Part shown: positions 25,188 to 34,157 of the stretch, one piece after another
Numbering within the stretch: position 1 is the stretch's first letter
How the letters are laid out: the number at the start of each line of letters is the position of its first letter
DNA from: Clostridium tetanomorphum
GTDB lineage: Bacteria > Bacillota > Clostridia > Clostridiales > Clostridiaceae
Direction: 5' to 3'
Assembly: GCF_017873215.1 (NCBI RefSeq)
Contig: NZ_JAGGKA010000011.1
Span: forward strand, 1-64,000
Length of the DNA stretch: 64,000 nucleotides
The notes under the pieces: model-generated
What the model was told of the DNA's origin: nothing
What the model saw: only the letters and a program-made list of their open reading frames with translations
Database searches by the model: none
Translations under genes and position numbers: made by a program

Positions 25188-25388
25188 ATGAAAGTAATAT
25201 CTTTAATAACAGGAATTGTAACTATATTGCTTCTTTTATCAACATTGATTTGTGGATTATGGATTAAGTCTCATGATCTTGTAAATAATATTGATTCGTT
25301 GGCTTTCCATATGAGAATAGGTATTGCATCGGTTATATTCGGATTGTTTTCTACTATACTCCTAATTATTCAAGTAATAAAACATTAA
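25188..25388 (+). CDS. Small two-segment membrane protein
   Basis: 66 residues, 17 bases after the TetR gene. Segments VISLITGIVTILLLLSTLICG and IASVIFGLFSTILLIIQVI with a short outside loop. Function unknown; co-transcribed with its neighbours. Confidence 0.65.
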   Translation: MKVISLITGIVTILLLLSTLICGLWIKSHDLVNNIDSLAFHMRIGIASVIFGLFSTILLIIQVIKH

Positions 25389-25467
25389 ATATTTTTTAGT
25401 TTTATTGCAAGCATAATTGTAAAATGAAAATTTGAAAATAAATTATAATATTTGGAGAGTATTAATC

Positions 25468-26274
25468 ATGAAGATACTAACAATTATAGGAAGTCCAAAA
25501 GGAAAGGGTAATACTTATGAGGTAGCAAAAAAGGTAGAGGAAAAAATCTTAAAAATGAATAAAAATATTGAATTTGAGTATTTAATGCTTAAAAATACTA
25601 ATCTTGAGACATGCAGAGGGTGTTTTCAATGTCTTGAAAAAGGAGAGAGTCATTGTCCATTAAAAGATAACCGTGAACAAATTGAAGCTAAAATAAAAGA
25701 AGCAGATAGTGTAATATTTGCTGCACCTGTATATGTTTATAATGTTCCTTGGATTATGAAAAACTTTATCGATCGCTTTGCATATATTAGCCATCGACCA
25801 CGTTTTCATGGTAAACGGGCTATGATCATTGCTACTACTGGAGCAGTTGGATTAAAAGTGGTATTATCCATTGTTACTTTTGCAGTAAGCACCTGGGGTT
25901 TTAATATATCACAAAGACTAGGAGTAATATGTCCACCTGGTAAAATCTTAGAGAATGAGAAGAAAAGACTAATTAAAACCACTGAAAAGAATATTATTAA
26001 AGCTTCAAAAGCATTTTATAATTCACTTATAGATACTAAGCCTGAAAAACCGGGGCTTATTAAGCTCATAAGTTTTAATCTTCAAAAATATGCTTTTTAT
26101 GGTGCAGAAAAAGGTTTAGCAGATTATCAATATTGGAAAAACAAGGGTTGGCTTGAAAAGGGCACAGAATATTATTACAATGTAAAAATAAACCCTTTCA
26201 AAAGAGCATTATCAAAAGCTGTGGTAAAAATATGGTACTTTAATATACCTAAACCAATCAACTCAAAATATTAG
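25468..26274 (+). CDS. NADPH-dependent FMN reductase / flavodoxin-fold oxidoreductase
   Basis: 268 residues from the ATG at 25468 behind GGAGAG. The N-terminus KILTIIGSPKGKGNTYEVAK is the FMN phosphate loop. CRGCFQCLEKGESHCPLKD has the Cys pair typical of the iron-sulfur-flavoprotein-like branch, and APVYVYNVPWIMKNFIDRFA is the second flavin loop. About 70 extra residues follow the flavodoxin fold. The role is probably reduction of a quinone, nitro or similar compound, under TetR control. Ends at a terminator (26305-26336). Confidence 0.75.
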   Translation: MKILTIIGSPKGKGNTYEVAKKVEEKILKMNKNIEFEYLMLKNTNLETCRGCFQCLEKGESHCPLKDNREQIEAKIKEADSVIFAAPVYVYNVPWIMKNFIDRFAYISHRPRFHGKRAMIIATTGAVGLKVVLSIVTFAVSTWGFNISQRLGVICPPGKILENEKKRLIKTTEKNIIKASKAFYNSLIDTKPEKPGLIKLISFNLQKYAFYGAEKGLADYQYWKNKGWLEKGTEYYYNVKINPFKRALSKAVVKIWYFNIPKPINSKY

Positions 26275-26304
26275 TTTAAAAACTACATAGTAATTATATA
26301 TAAA

Positions 26305-26336
26305 GTTTTAAACTTGCCATTTTAGTGGCAAGTTTA
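26305..26336 (+). terminator. Terminator of the TetR operon
   Basis: AAACTTGCC pairs with GGCAAGTTT around ATTTTAGT, then ATTGTTAT. Confidence 0.7.
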
Positions 26337-26360
26337 TTGTTATACTAAAACTTATGAAAG

Positions 26361-26776
26361 TTAATATCCAAAAAGTTTCTTTGAAGTGGTTGCAATACCT
26401 ACATTTCCTTTTAGAATATTCATTACTTCTTGTAAATTTTTTCTGTGAGTTGCTTCCATGTGCATTTCTTGTTTATACTGAAAAGCTGTACTGTGATTTT
26501 TATTTGCATTATAATGACAGGACTTTGTTTCACCAGAATCCGTTGAATTTTCTAAGACTTTTTGTTTTTCCATTTGAGAAATAGAACTTTGTTTAATAAA
26601 ACTTTCTGACCTTTTTCATCCACTACATATGTGCAGTAATATTTTCCTTGTTTTTCTGATATAATTTGTTTCTTTTTTTTCAACTTCTCTGTATCTTTAT
26701 CCTTATGTTGATTTTCTGATGTTATAGAAGAATTATAAGATTTGCTATTATAAGCATTATTTATATAGAAATTCAT
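26361..26776 (-). pseudogene. Probably one gene split by a frameshift (unknown family)
   Basis: Minus ORF 26776-26552 (MNFYINNAYNSKSYNSS..., ending KVLLNKVLFLKWKNKKS) overlaps minus ORF 26573-26361 (MEKQKVLENSTDSGETKSC..., ending KKLFGY). The second has no ribosome site and, read upstream of its Met, continues SSISQ back into KVLLNK of the first. The simplest reading is a single ~135-residue, very Lys/Asn-rich protein with a +1 shift near 26580. Two overlapping genes are the alternative. No family recognised. Confidence 0.4.
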
Positions 26777-27156
26777 TTTTACATCTCGCTAATATAATTC
26801 TTAGTCTATAACTTATATCGGCAAAATATTGTAAAACTTAACCTATTCTGGAATCAAGTGTTGTGTAATAACTGTTATAAGGTGGAATAAACTTTTTGAA
26901 ATAAAAATGAATTGCCCAATTTACAAAGTTTTACCAAATGCAATTGAAAATACGTTTCCTTCTATTACTTAAGGATTTGTTTTATTATAATAAATGCATC
27001 CAAGCATATCATATATTTTTTCATCCTTTGAATTAATATTTCCTTATAATTATAACTTCCTGTCTTAGTATTAAAAGTTATGCTTTAAATATTATTTATT
27101 TAGGACTTTTTTAGTGATCTTAGATGCTTGGATGATTTTACAAAATTCTAGCAGTG
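26777..27156. other. Intergenic region with gene relic and distant inverted repeat
   Basis: CATCCAAGCAT near 26997-27007 and ATGCTTGGATG at 27123-27133 form a perfect 11-bp inverted repeat about 115 bases apart. On the minus strand 27040-26970 encodes KDEKIYDMLGCIYYNKTNP followed by TAA, similar in feel to DUF5808-type proteins, with no start codon. Probably a relic. Confidence 0.3.
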
Positions 27157-28266
27157 TTATTTGGTTAATTGTTCAATGATATACTGAAAGCCATATTTTC
27201 TATAATCCTCCCAGAATTTCTTACGGCTTTCTGGAAATTTTATAGGTTCACTTAAGCGTTGTTGTTCTGTAAGGGATTCTTCTTTTGGGCGCTTCTCATA
27301 TTTCAATTCTTTACTACATTCTTTGAAAAGCTCAGCTCCTTTTTTGGTATTTATTAAGACTACAGAAACTCCTCTTTTATCCATCCATTCAGGAGCATAC
27401 TTCTCAATTCCCCAATAATCCGCAATGGTAATATCTGAAGCACGATGTATATCCGTAAATCGGCATTGTTCACAGGAAGGACGCATAATAGTCTTTTTTC
27501 CAAAGAAAAGCTTATAAAATCTTTCATCGTTATGGATCTCTTGACTATTTGAAGTAGTAAATAAAAATGTTTTATTACTATTTTCACGACTCCAATCAAT
27601 TATCTTAGATCGAAATTGAATACTAGTTAATTTCCCACCATATTCTTTTTGTAATAATCTTTTGTAATCCTCCCAAACTAGAGGACTTGGAATACTATGG
27701 CAAATCACATCACATACATATAGATTTTCCGTAAGTGGTGAATTATCCATATATCCACGTAATCCTGCGGTTTGACAAGGTGTTCCTGTAAATAAGACTT
27801 TTCTTTTATTAATTAAGTCCTTTTTTATTTGTTGGAAAATATTACTTATATTGCTTTGTACATACTTAGATATTCTCATTCGGTTTCGGTCTTCAAAAGT
27901 TTCAGCCCTTTTATGCAACACATGGAATTCATCATCGTAGTCAACTCCATAAACAACTCCGCCTTCCCTAAGTATGGCATCGGAAAGTGCTGTAAAAGCT
28001 CCTCCAGATGTTGATTTCATGAGAACCTCTTCTGACTTATGTTTGGCTACTAAAAATTCTGGCACAGTTATTTCTTTATAATTTCCATCACAAACTAAAG
28101 GACAAATATTTATGCATTTATGGCAGTCTATACATAGGCGTTGGTCTATAGTTGGGTATAAAAATCCCTCTTCATCTGGCTTCATATTAATTGCCTTTGT
28201 AGGGCAAGTATTATAACATGCACTACAACCTGAACAATTCTTTTTGTTTGAATAAATTTTATCCAT
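27157..28266 (-). CDS. FeS flavoprotein of the coenzyme F420 hydrogenase beta-subunit family
   Basis: 369 residues from the ATG at 28266 behind AGAAGGAG. Two 4Fe-4S motifs at the start: Cys11-x2-14-x2-17-x3-21 and Cys45-x2-48-x2-51-x3-55. Then the FrhB N- and C-terminal domains: STSGGAFTALSDAIL, GTPCQTAGLRGYM, VCDVICHSIPSPLVW, and RPSCEQCRFTDIHRASDITI (in pieces) with more Cys. In bacteria such proteins serve as ferredoxin-linked flavin reductases, often near polysaccharide pyruvyl transferases or sugar pathways. Here the start overlaps the upstream GNAT gene, so the two are translated together. Confidence 0.8.
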   Translation of the reverse strand: MDKIYSNKKNCSGCSACYNTCPTKAINMKPDEEGFLYPTIDQRLCIDCHKCINICPLVCDGNYKEITVPEFLVAKHKSEEVLMKSTSGGAFTALSDAILREGGVVYGVDYDDEFHVLHKRAETFEDRNRMRISKYVQSNISNIFQQIKKDLINKRKVLFTGTPCQTAGLRGYMDNSPLTENLYVCDVICHSIPSPLVWEDYKRLLQKEYGGKLTSIQFRSKIIDWSRENSNKTFLFTTSNSQEIHNDERFYKLFFGKKTIMRPSCEQCRFTDIHRASDITIADYWGIEKYAPEWMDKRGVSVVLINTKKGAELFKECSKELKYEKRPKEESLTEQQRLSEPIKFPESRKKFWEDYRKYGFQYIIEQLTK

Positions 28267-28753
28267 GATAAATCTCCTTCTCAAAGATGAAAGATTTACT
28301 ACCATTAGCACATATGTTTTCTCTACAAAAAATAAAGCCGCATTTTTTAGTGTAAAAGTGATGGTTTCTTTTTGAATAATCGGGAGTTTCAACAGTCCAT
28401 TTTTTAGCATCTTTGTATTTTTGTTCTATGTCCTTCCATACCATAGTTCCTAGATGATCTTTTCGATAATCTGAGTTAATAAATAATAGTTCTAAGGTAT
28501 ATTCATTATTTTCCTTTATTCCAATAGTGTAAGCACCAACAATATTATTTTTATAAATTATTTTATAACTTTCAAAGTCTTTATGCTCATTAAGTTTTTT
28601 AATTAAACTACCATCACTATATCCAGTAGGACCGTCCTCTTTCAAATCAGTATGCATTGATGTATCTTCATTAAATGCAGAAGTCATTATTCTTGTTAGT
28701 ATCTCATAATCAACTGGATATATTTTCTCATAGGATATTTTATTGTTTATCAT
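28259..28753 (-). CDS. GNAT family N-acetyltransferase
   Basis: 164 residues. Motif A region is ELLFINSDYRKDHLGTMVW, motif B is HFYTKKCGFIFCREN. The N-terminus has the IMTSAFNEDTSMH stretch seen in a clostridial GNAT subgroup. Its last codons overlap the start of the FeS flavoprotein gene by 8 bases. Substrate unknown. Confidence 0.75.
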   Translation of the reverse strand: MINNKISYEKIYPVDYEILTRIMTSAFNEDTSMHTDLKEDGPTGYSDGSLIKKLNEHKDFESYKIIYKNNIVGAYTIGIKENNEYTLELLFINSDYRKDHLGTMVWKDIEQKYKDAKKWTVETPDYSKRNHHFYTKKCGFIFCRENICANGSKSFIFEKEIYHG

Positions 28754-28795
28754 AAATTTCTCCTTTATTGACGCATTATCTTATAATATATGAAA

Positions 28796-28828
28796 TAATT
28801 ATAACATATTTCAGAAAAGATTATGGAA
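28796..28828 (-). promoter_or_regulatory. Recurring extended -10 promoter before the GNAT-FeS operon
   Basis: Minus strand reads AAATATGTTATAATTATT with upstream TTTTCCATAATC. Confidence 0.5.
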
Positions 28829-28903
28829 AATATTCAAAGTTCAAGGTGGCAGGAGACTTGTATTGGATACAATTGTAATAGGGGAGACTTGAGGCAAGGT
28901 AAT

Positions 28904-28944
28904 AATAAAGCTAGGAATGTTATGTTAGCACTCCCAGCTTTATT
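28904..28944 (-). terminator. Terminator closing the orphan MerR-type unit
   Basis: AATAAAGCTGGGAGTG pairs with CATTCCTAGCTTTATT on the minus strand, directly after the 18-codon remnant at 28954. Confidence 0.7.
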
Positions 28945-28953
28945 GACAAGAGA

Positions 28954-29010
28954 TTATTTAAAACTATTACAATGAATCATAGGACCATTACATACTTCAT
29001 TTCTAGTCAT
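28954..29010 (-). pseudogene. 18-codon remnant of a MerR regulator
   Basis: ATG at 29010, MTRNEVCNGPMIHCNSFK, stop at 28954. The first seven residues and the leader match the MerR-methyltransferase gene at 18262 (MTTNQVC); after that the similarity ends. Could also act as a tiny leader ORF in a small RNA. Confidence 0.6.
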
Positions 29011-29028
29011 CAAATCATCCCTAAGAAA

Positions 29029-29059
29029 AGTATAAACTCTATTCAAAAAGTAGAGTCAA
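29029..29059 (-). promoter_or_regulatory. Second copy of the MerR-type promoter
   Basis: TTGACT (29059-29054), 19-bp spacer with ACTCT...AGAGT dyad, TATACT (29034-29029), and CTTTTCTTAGGGRTGATTTRATGACT downstream as at 18262 (compare in two halves). Points at no intact gene. Confidence 0.7.
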
Positions 29060-29087
29060 CATATAATTTACCAATATGAGAAGTTTA

Positions 29088-29957
29088 TTATTCAACAGGT
29101 AATTGTGATGATGAGCTATTTTTCTCAAAATTAACATTAGTAGATGGTAATTTATTAATATGTTTTATAAAAAATATTCCTGATACTATAAAGATTACTA
29201 TACCTATAAGAAGACTTATAGCATCAAACTGGAAATTTACAAAAATTAAAGCAATAGCAAATAGGTTGTTTAACGCATGAGATACAATACATAGTATTAA
29301 AGATTTTGTTTTATAGTATATTATTGCTAAAAACAGTCCTAAAAGTGTAGAATTAATAAATTGAGGAATATTTAAATGAATTATTCCAAATATAAGTGAT
29401 GAAACAATTATGGCAGTTGATGCCTTATACTTATTTAAAAATCCTTCTAGGATAATTCCTCTTATAAGTATTTCCTCGAAAATAGGTGCTACTATTATAA
29501 TAGAAATAACTACTACAATGAAAGCAACTATTAGAGAAGGAGTGGCAGATAAAGATAAGTTTTCAAATTTCTCTTCAATAAAATTGGGTAGGGGTATTTT
29601 TTCTACTAAATGACCAATGGAACTTTGGCGACATACAAAGAAGCCCAAAAATAGAAGAGCTGTGTATAATAATAGTTTAAAATTAAATTTTTCAATATAA
29701 TGTATCTTAAAATTAACTTTAAGTTTATTTCTTATTTTATTTAAAGTTAATTTTACTCCTACAATATTTATTATTATATCATTTAATAAAACTATAATTA
29801 GCGACAAAGTTTCATAGGAGCCAAAGGGCATATTTATTACAATTAATCTAAGAGGAAGTCCTACAATAAGTGGTATTAAAATATAGTACATGAGTATGAT
29901 TTTAAAAGAACCTAATACGGACAATTCAAATTTATTCTCAACTATTTCATTTTCCAT
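29088..29957 (-). CDS. CPBP family intramembrane protease (CAAX-like)
   Basis: 289 residues, about eight membrane segments. The conserved Abi/CPBP motifs are FEEILIRGIILEGFL (the Glu-Glu and Arg) near residue 165, SSLIFGIIHLN (first His), and CIVSHALNN (second His). Members are membrane metalloproteases or scaffold proteins linked with bacteriocin self-immunity or surface processing. Single gene here; no bacteriocin gene seen nearby. Confidence 0.8.
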   Translation of the reverse strand: MENEIVENKFELSVLGSFKIILMYYILIPLIVGLPLRLIVINMPFGSYETLSLIIVLLNDIIINIVGVKLTLNKIRNKLKVNFKIHYIEKFNFKLLLYTALLFLGFFVCRQSSIGHLVEKIPLPNFIEEKFENLSLSATPSLIVAFIVVVISIIIVAPIFEEILIRGIILEGFLNKYKASTAIIVSSLIFGIIHLNIPQFINSTLLGLFLAIIYYKTKSLILCIVSHALNNLFAIALIFVNFQFDAISLLIGIVIFIVSGIFFIKHINKLPSTNVNFEKNSSSSQLPVE

Positions 29958-30056
29958 AAATCAATTACCTACTTTCTTGTAATTTATTACTAATTTAGAT
30001 AAGTGGAATATACTCAATAAATTCATTTTAATAAAAAATAAATAATTTTTAGATTA

Positions 30057-30818
30057 TTACTCTTTTATATTTCTAGATACAATAATAAATCTATGTTCAT
30101 AGCTTTCAATGTAGTGGGATGTTTTTAATTCTTCATATATTTTGCATAACTCATCAAAACAACTATCTACAGAAAAGTAAGGGAACTCCCATTGGATGAT
30201 TTTAGCGAAGTACACAATAGCTCCAACATCATAAAATCGTAAATATGGGAAATATTCGTTTTTGTATAAAATCTCAAATGAATTTCTTTTAAATTGTTTT
30301 AATGAATAATTCAAATTAAGGTATGAATATTGTGATACAAAATTTTTAATCAATCGTTTAGAAAGAAATTCATTATTCTTTCCACCTACTTGCTGTGTAA
30401 TAAATATACCATTAGGTTTTAATATTCTTTTAACTTCTTTTACATTATAGGATTCATGCCTATTAATGATTATATCAAAAGAATTTTCTTCAAAGGGTAA
30501 TTGGGTATCTTCATACACTTGACGAACACAAATACCTAATGGTGATAACCTGTCATTACATAATTTAACATTAGGTTCCCAAGCTTCTGTAACGGAAGTT
30601 TTTTCATAAGGATGGTTTAAGGATAATAAAAACTCTCCACCACCTGTGCCCATATCAAGCAACTGATAATTAGATTTTAAATACTTTTTTAATATATCTT
30701 TATAGTCCCAAGGTAAATGTTCCTCTTCCCATCTGTTTTTTAAATAGGAAAAATTCCATCCTTGAAAGCTCATTTCTTCATCTTTTTTCCATAGATTTTT
30801 TAATTTATCATAACTCAT
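30057..30818 (-). CDS. Class I SAM-dependent methyltransferase behind an attenuator
   Basis: 253 residues from the ATG at 30818, behind AAAAGGAG. It begins with a Trp-rich segment (NLWKKDEEMSFQGWNFSYLK) and then motif I YQLLDMGTGGGEFLLSL, motif II SVTEAWEPNVKLC, and NSFDIIINRHESYNVKEVKR. The His-Glu in NRHESY and the end EHRFIIVSRN are shared by a group of Firmicutes methyltransferases of unknown substrate. Its leader (next entries) contains a small ORF overlapping a terminator hairpin, a layout typical of genes induced by ribosome-targeting drugs, so a link to translation or antibiotic response is inferred. No proof of rRNA as substrate. Confidence 0.8.
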   Translation of the reverse strand: MSYDKLKNLWKKDEEMSFQGWNFSYLKNRWEEEHLPWDYKDILKKYLKSNYQLLDMGTGGGEFLLSLNHPYEKTSVTEAWEPNVKLCNDRLSPLGICVRQVYEDTQLPFEENSFDIIINRHESYNVKEVKRILKPNGIFITQQVGGKNNEFLSKRLIKNFVSQYSYLNLNYSLKQFKRNSFEILYKNEYFPYLRFYDVGAIVYFAKIIQWEFPYFSVDSCFDELCKIYEELKTSHYIESYEHRFIIVSRNIKE

Positions 30819-30858
30819 AACTGTTCTCCTTTTAATATTATTATTTAAAATAAAAGCA

Positions 30859-30926
30859 GTGCAGTTAACTGATAGCAAGTATATTTTTACTCGATACAAT
30901 CTGCTATCAGATTATATTAACTGCAC
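30859..30926 (-). terminator. Leader hairpin (attenuator) of the methyltransferase gene
   Basis: Minus strand: GTGCAGTTAA (30926-30917) pairs with TTAACTGCAC (30868-30859), and CTGATAGCA (30910-30902) with TGCTATCAG (30877-30869); then TGCTTTTATTTT follows. The hairpin lies about 40 bases before the coding start, inside the transcript leader, and its 5' arm overlaps the leader peptide stop codon. Confidence 0.75.
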
Positions 30927-30953
30927 CGAGTAGTTAATTCGTTTTGCTCTCAT
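30912..30953 (-). CDS. 13-residue leader peptide
   Basis: ATG at 30953, MRAKRINYSVQLI, TAA at 30912. AGGTGA lies 7 bases before the ATG (30966-30961), a good ribosome site. The last four codons and stop overlap the 5' arm of the attenuator hairpin, so a ribosome stalled here would prevent the hairpin from forming. Function inferred from layout. Confidence 0.6.
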   Translation of the reverse strand: MRAKRINYSVQLI

Positions 30954-31060
30954 TATAAGTTCACCTACTTTCATATCAATTTATTATAGTTTTAGTACCT
31001 TTAAATCCTAAAGAAGGTATGTAAATAATAATTTATTTTACTTAAAATACCATTGTGAAA

Positions 31061-31091
31061 TAATTATAACATATTTTTAAGAAAATTACGG
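31061..31091 (-). promoter_or_regulatory. Recurring extended -10 promoter for the attenuated methyltransferase
   Basis: Minus strand AAATATGTTATAATTATT; gives a leader of roughly 235 bases before the coding start. Beyond it, 31195-31316 on the plus strand encodes SYDYLISESHIDALGGEIML then PSGGLPSVAIQGKYSI without a start codon, an unrecognised remnant. Confidence 0.5.
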
Positions 31092-31357
31092 AATGTTAGA
31101 CAATAGATTGCAGGAGAGAGGACTTAGAATTTATTAATTAGAAAGATAGGAATGTTAAGTTTAGTTGACAAAGTTCCATTCTATTAAGTCAACTCTACAA
31201 TGTAAGTTATGACTATCTTATTAGTGAAAGCCATATTGATGCATTAGGTGGAGAAATTATGCTTCCATCTGGAGGACTACCAAGTGTAGCTATTCAGGGT
31301 AAATATTCTATTTAGAGAATCCTTAAGAAGAAGAAACGAAGTATTAACATATAAAAG

Positions 31358-31412
31358 CAAATTATGAGCTATACACTTAGCTCATTAACTGCTTTTATGT
31401 GATGTTAACAAA
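31358..31412. terminator. Large hairpin downstream of the MalT-like regulator
   Basis: AACATATAAAAGCA pairs with TGCTTTTATGTGATGTT, and ATGAGCT with AGCTCAT inside. Follows the restored end of the regulator gene at 31429. Confidence 0.65.
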
Positions 31413-31428
31413 TTACGTCTATAATTTA

Positions 31429-34066
31429 TTATATGAAATATGCATTATAAAACTTTATTGCTTGAGCTCTGTTTTTAACATTAAGCTTGTTGAAAATATT
31501 ATTTATATGCTTTTTTACTGTGCTTTCTGAAATATATATTCTTTGATATTTCAATATTAGATAATCCTTCTGCTACCAATCCAAGAACTTGTTGTTCCCT
31601 TCCACTTAAAGAGTTATCTACTCTTAATTTCTTAGAAGTGGAATTAGTATTTGATTGTGTATACTTAATAAGTTCAAAAATATAATTATTTGTTTTACCT
31701 AATGATATGTTATGATTATTTAAATCTATAAGTATATTATTTATGTAGTTAATACAATCTAAAAAAATTCTGCAATAATAATTTTTATGTCCAAGTTTTA
31801 TTGCTTTTTCTAACTCGAGCATAGCACCTTCCTTATTACCATTATTGTATTTAACAATGGCAAATAAAAGTAAAAATTTTATCTGACTTTCCACTCGTTT
31901 AGAGTTAAATATAGGTTCCTTCATTTTATCTAATAAAGTTATTGCTGAATCCAATTTATCTTCTTTAAAAAGAAGAAATATCTTTGAAAAATGCTGAGGT
32001 TCATAGGCTAAGTATCCTATACTTTTTTTACTATAAAAAAACTTAATCATTAATTTTTTAGCCATATCTATTTGACCTATTTTATCTAATATAATTACAA
32101 TATCAAAGATACATAAAGAAAGAATAAATGTACTATTGTACTTATCAACCAAATTATTTATTTTAATTATGATATCAAAGGCTTCATCAATTTTATTTTT
32201 TTCAACTAGTATTTTTGCAAATGTAATATATTCAAAAATCAAATCATCATAGCCATCTCTATTTAAGGTTAATTCAATAGCTTTATTTATATAATAGAAT
32301 GATTTATCTAAATCATTTAATTCATAGTATACATTAGCTAAGCCCGCATAAAATACATCAGTTATATAGATTAGAGGCTTATCATTATGAGATATTTTAT
32401 TAATATTATCCTTATATATTTTACCTGCCTCATATAAATTTCCAGTTAAGTGTTTTATATATCCAAGCCTATATTGAGCTATAAAATAAAGGTAAATATT
32501 TTGGTTTTCATGAAAAGATATATTATATTTTTTATAGTATGTTTCAGATTTATCAAAATCACCTATAAAGAAATAAAGTTCTCCTAAATTTGCATTAGTA
32601 ATTTCTTTAAATAATTTAATTTTAGATTCTGATTCACAATAATTCTTAGTAAGGGATAAACCATAATCTAAATCAAGACGTACTATAGCACTTGTAATTC
32701 TAATAAAAAGTATTTCATGGGAAAAATCTTTAAAATGTTCACTGTTAAGATTAATTCCTTTTAGGAATAATATAGATTCTTCTCTATCTAATTTTCCTGT
32801 AAGAGCCAAACAAATACAATAGTAAACTACTATAACTGGGTTTTTAAGAAGTTCATTTAAGGGCAGTTTTTCAATAATATGTACTAATTTTATAAATTCT
32901 CCATTGGATAAAAATGAATTTGAATTTTTCTCTACAAGTTTAAGACATTCTGCATATTCATCAATTTTTAAATAATATTCAAAGGACTCCTCTATCATAT
33001 TATTTTTATTAAACCAATTAGCGGCATGAGTATATAAGTCATTTACAATACTGGAATTATTTTTAAAAAGTTTGTTTTTTAAAAAAGATCTTAATATTTT
33101 AGGATATTTTAAAGAGCCAGTTTTTTTACATTTAGTGAGAACATTAGCTTTGTATAATAATTCAAGTATTTCTGCTGCATTTTCTTTACCTGTTAAGAAC
33201 ATACATAATCTATAATCTAATTCATCTAATATAGATGTTTTAAGCATAAACTCCTGCAAATCATCATTAAAATAATGAAATACCTCTCTATCTAAATATT
33301 CGTAAACGTAATAGTTATACATGGTTAGGTTTTCTAAATTATGTCTTATTGAAGCTGTTTCTTGTATAGTTAAGGCTATTAGCTTTAGGATGCTTGGCCA
33401 CCCTTCAGTAAAAGATAAAATATTTTCAATTTCCTTTGTATTTAAGTTTAATTCATATATTTTGTTAAAAAAGATTTCTGTGTCTTCCATTGTAAATTTC
33501 AAGTGAGATACACCTATTTCAAAAAAGGTATCATTTAGTTTTAGCTGACTTAAACCTATAATTGGAAGAGTTTTTGATAACAAAATAAAATGAATATTAT
33601 CAGGTATTGAATAATACTCACATAAAACTTTTTCAAAAAGATTTTTATCTTTAAGTAATTCAAAGTTGTCAATTATTATAAATATATGCTCATTCATATT
33701 TGAAAGAGTTTCCATAAGTTTTTGTAACTTTGTAAATAACAAATTTGTATTATTAATACATTTATCTGTACTGCTTATACTTGCTGATATATATTTCTCT
33801 ATTGATATTATAATAGAGTATAAAAAGCTATTTTGATCCCATTCATCATTAAGTGTATTTATGTATATTGTATCCGAAGTATAATTGTTAATTTCAATCC
33901 AGGTCGAAATCAATGTAGTTTTACCATAACCAGCTGGTCCATGAATATAGGTTATTTTTTTAGAAAGAATTTGATTAAGAATCTCAAACAGATCATATCT
34001 TAATATCACTTCATTCTCATAAGATTTTTTTTGTTCTTTATTACAAATAGTTATTGTTGAACTCAT
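31429..34066 (-). CDS. MalT-like LuxR-family ATP-dependent regulator, frameshifted near its end
   Basis: From the ATG at 34066 (GAGGTG 6 bases upstream). Residues ~20-330 are a STAND/NB-ARC-type ATPase with Walker A IHGPAGYGKTTLIS and Walker B IFIIIDNFELL; residues ~330-780 are TPR-like helices; the last ~60 form the LuxR helix-turn-helix (LSGREQQVLGLVAEGLSNIE). In the recognition helix the frame breaks near 31535: the main frame ends with KNIYFRKHSKKAYK at 31499, while the next frame gives SESTVKKHINNIFNKLNVKN then RAQAIKFYNAYF to TAA at 31429, the expected LuxR end. One base is missing in a TATATA tract. Either sequencing error, a phase-variable tract or a dead gene. A sigma-D-like promoter precedes it. 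Confidence 0.75.
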
Positions 34067-34157
34067 GCTTTTCACCTCTGTAGCTAATATAATAATTAAT
34101 TTTTTATTATTTTAATTTTAAATTTTGCCACGTCTATAAAATTTCAATACTTTTACA

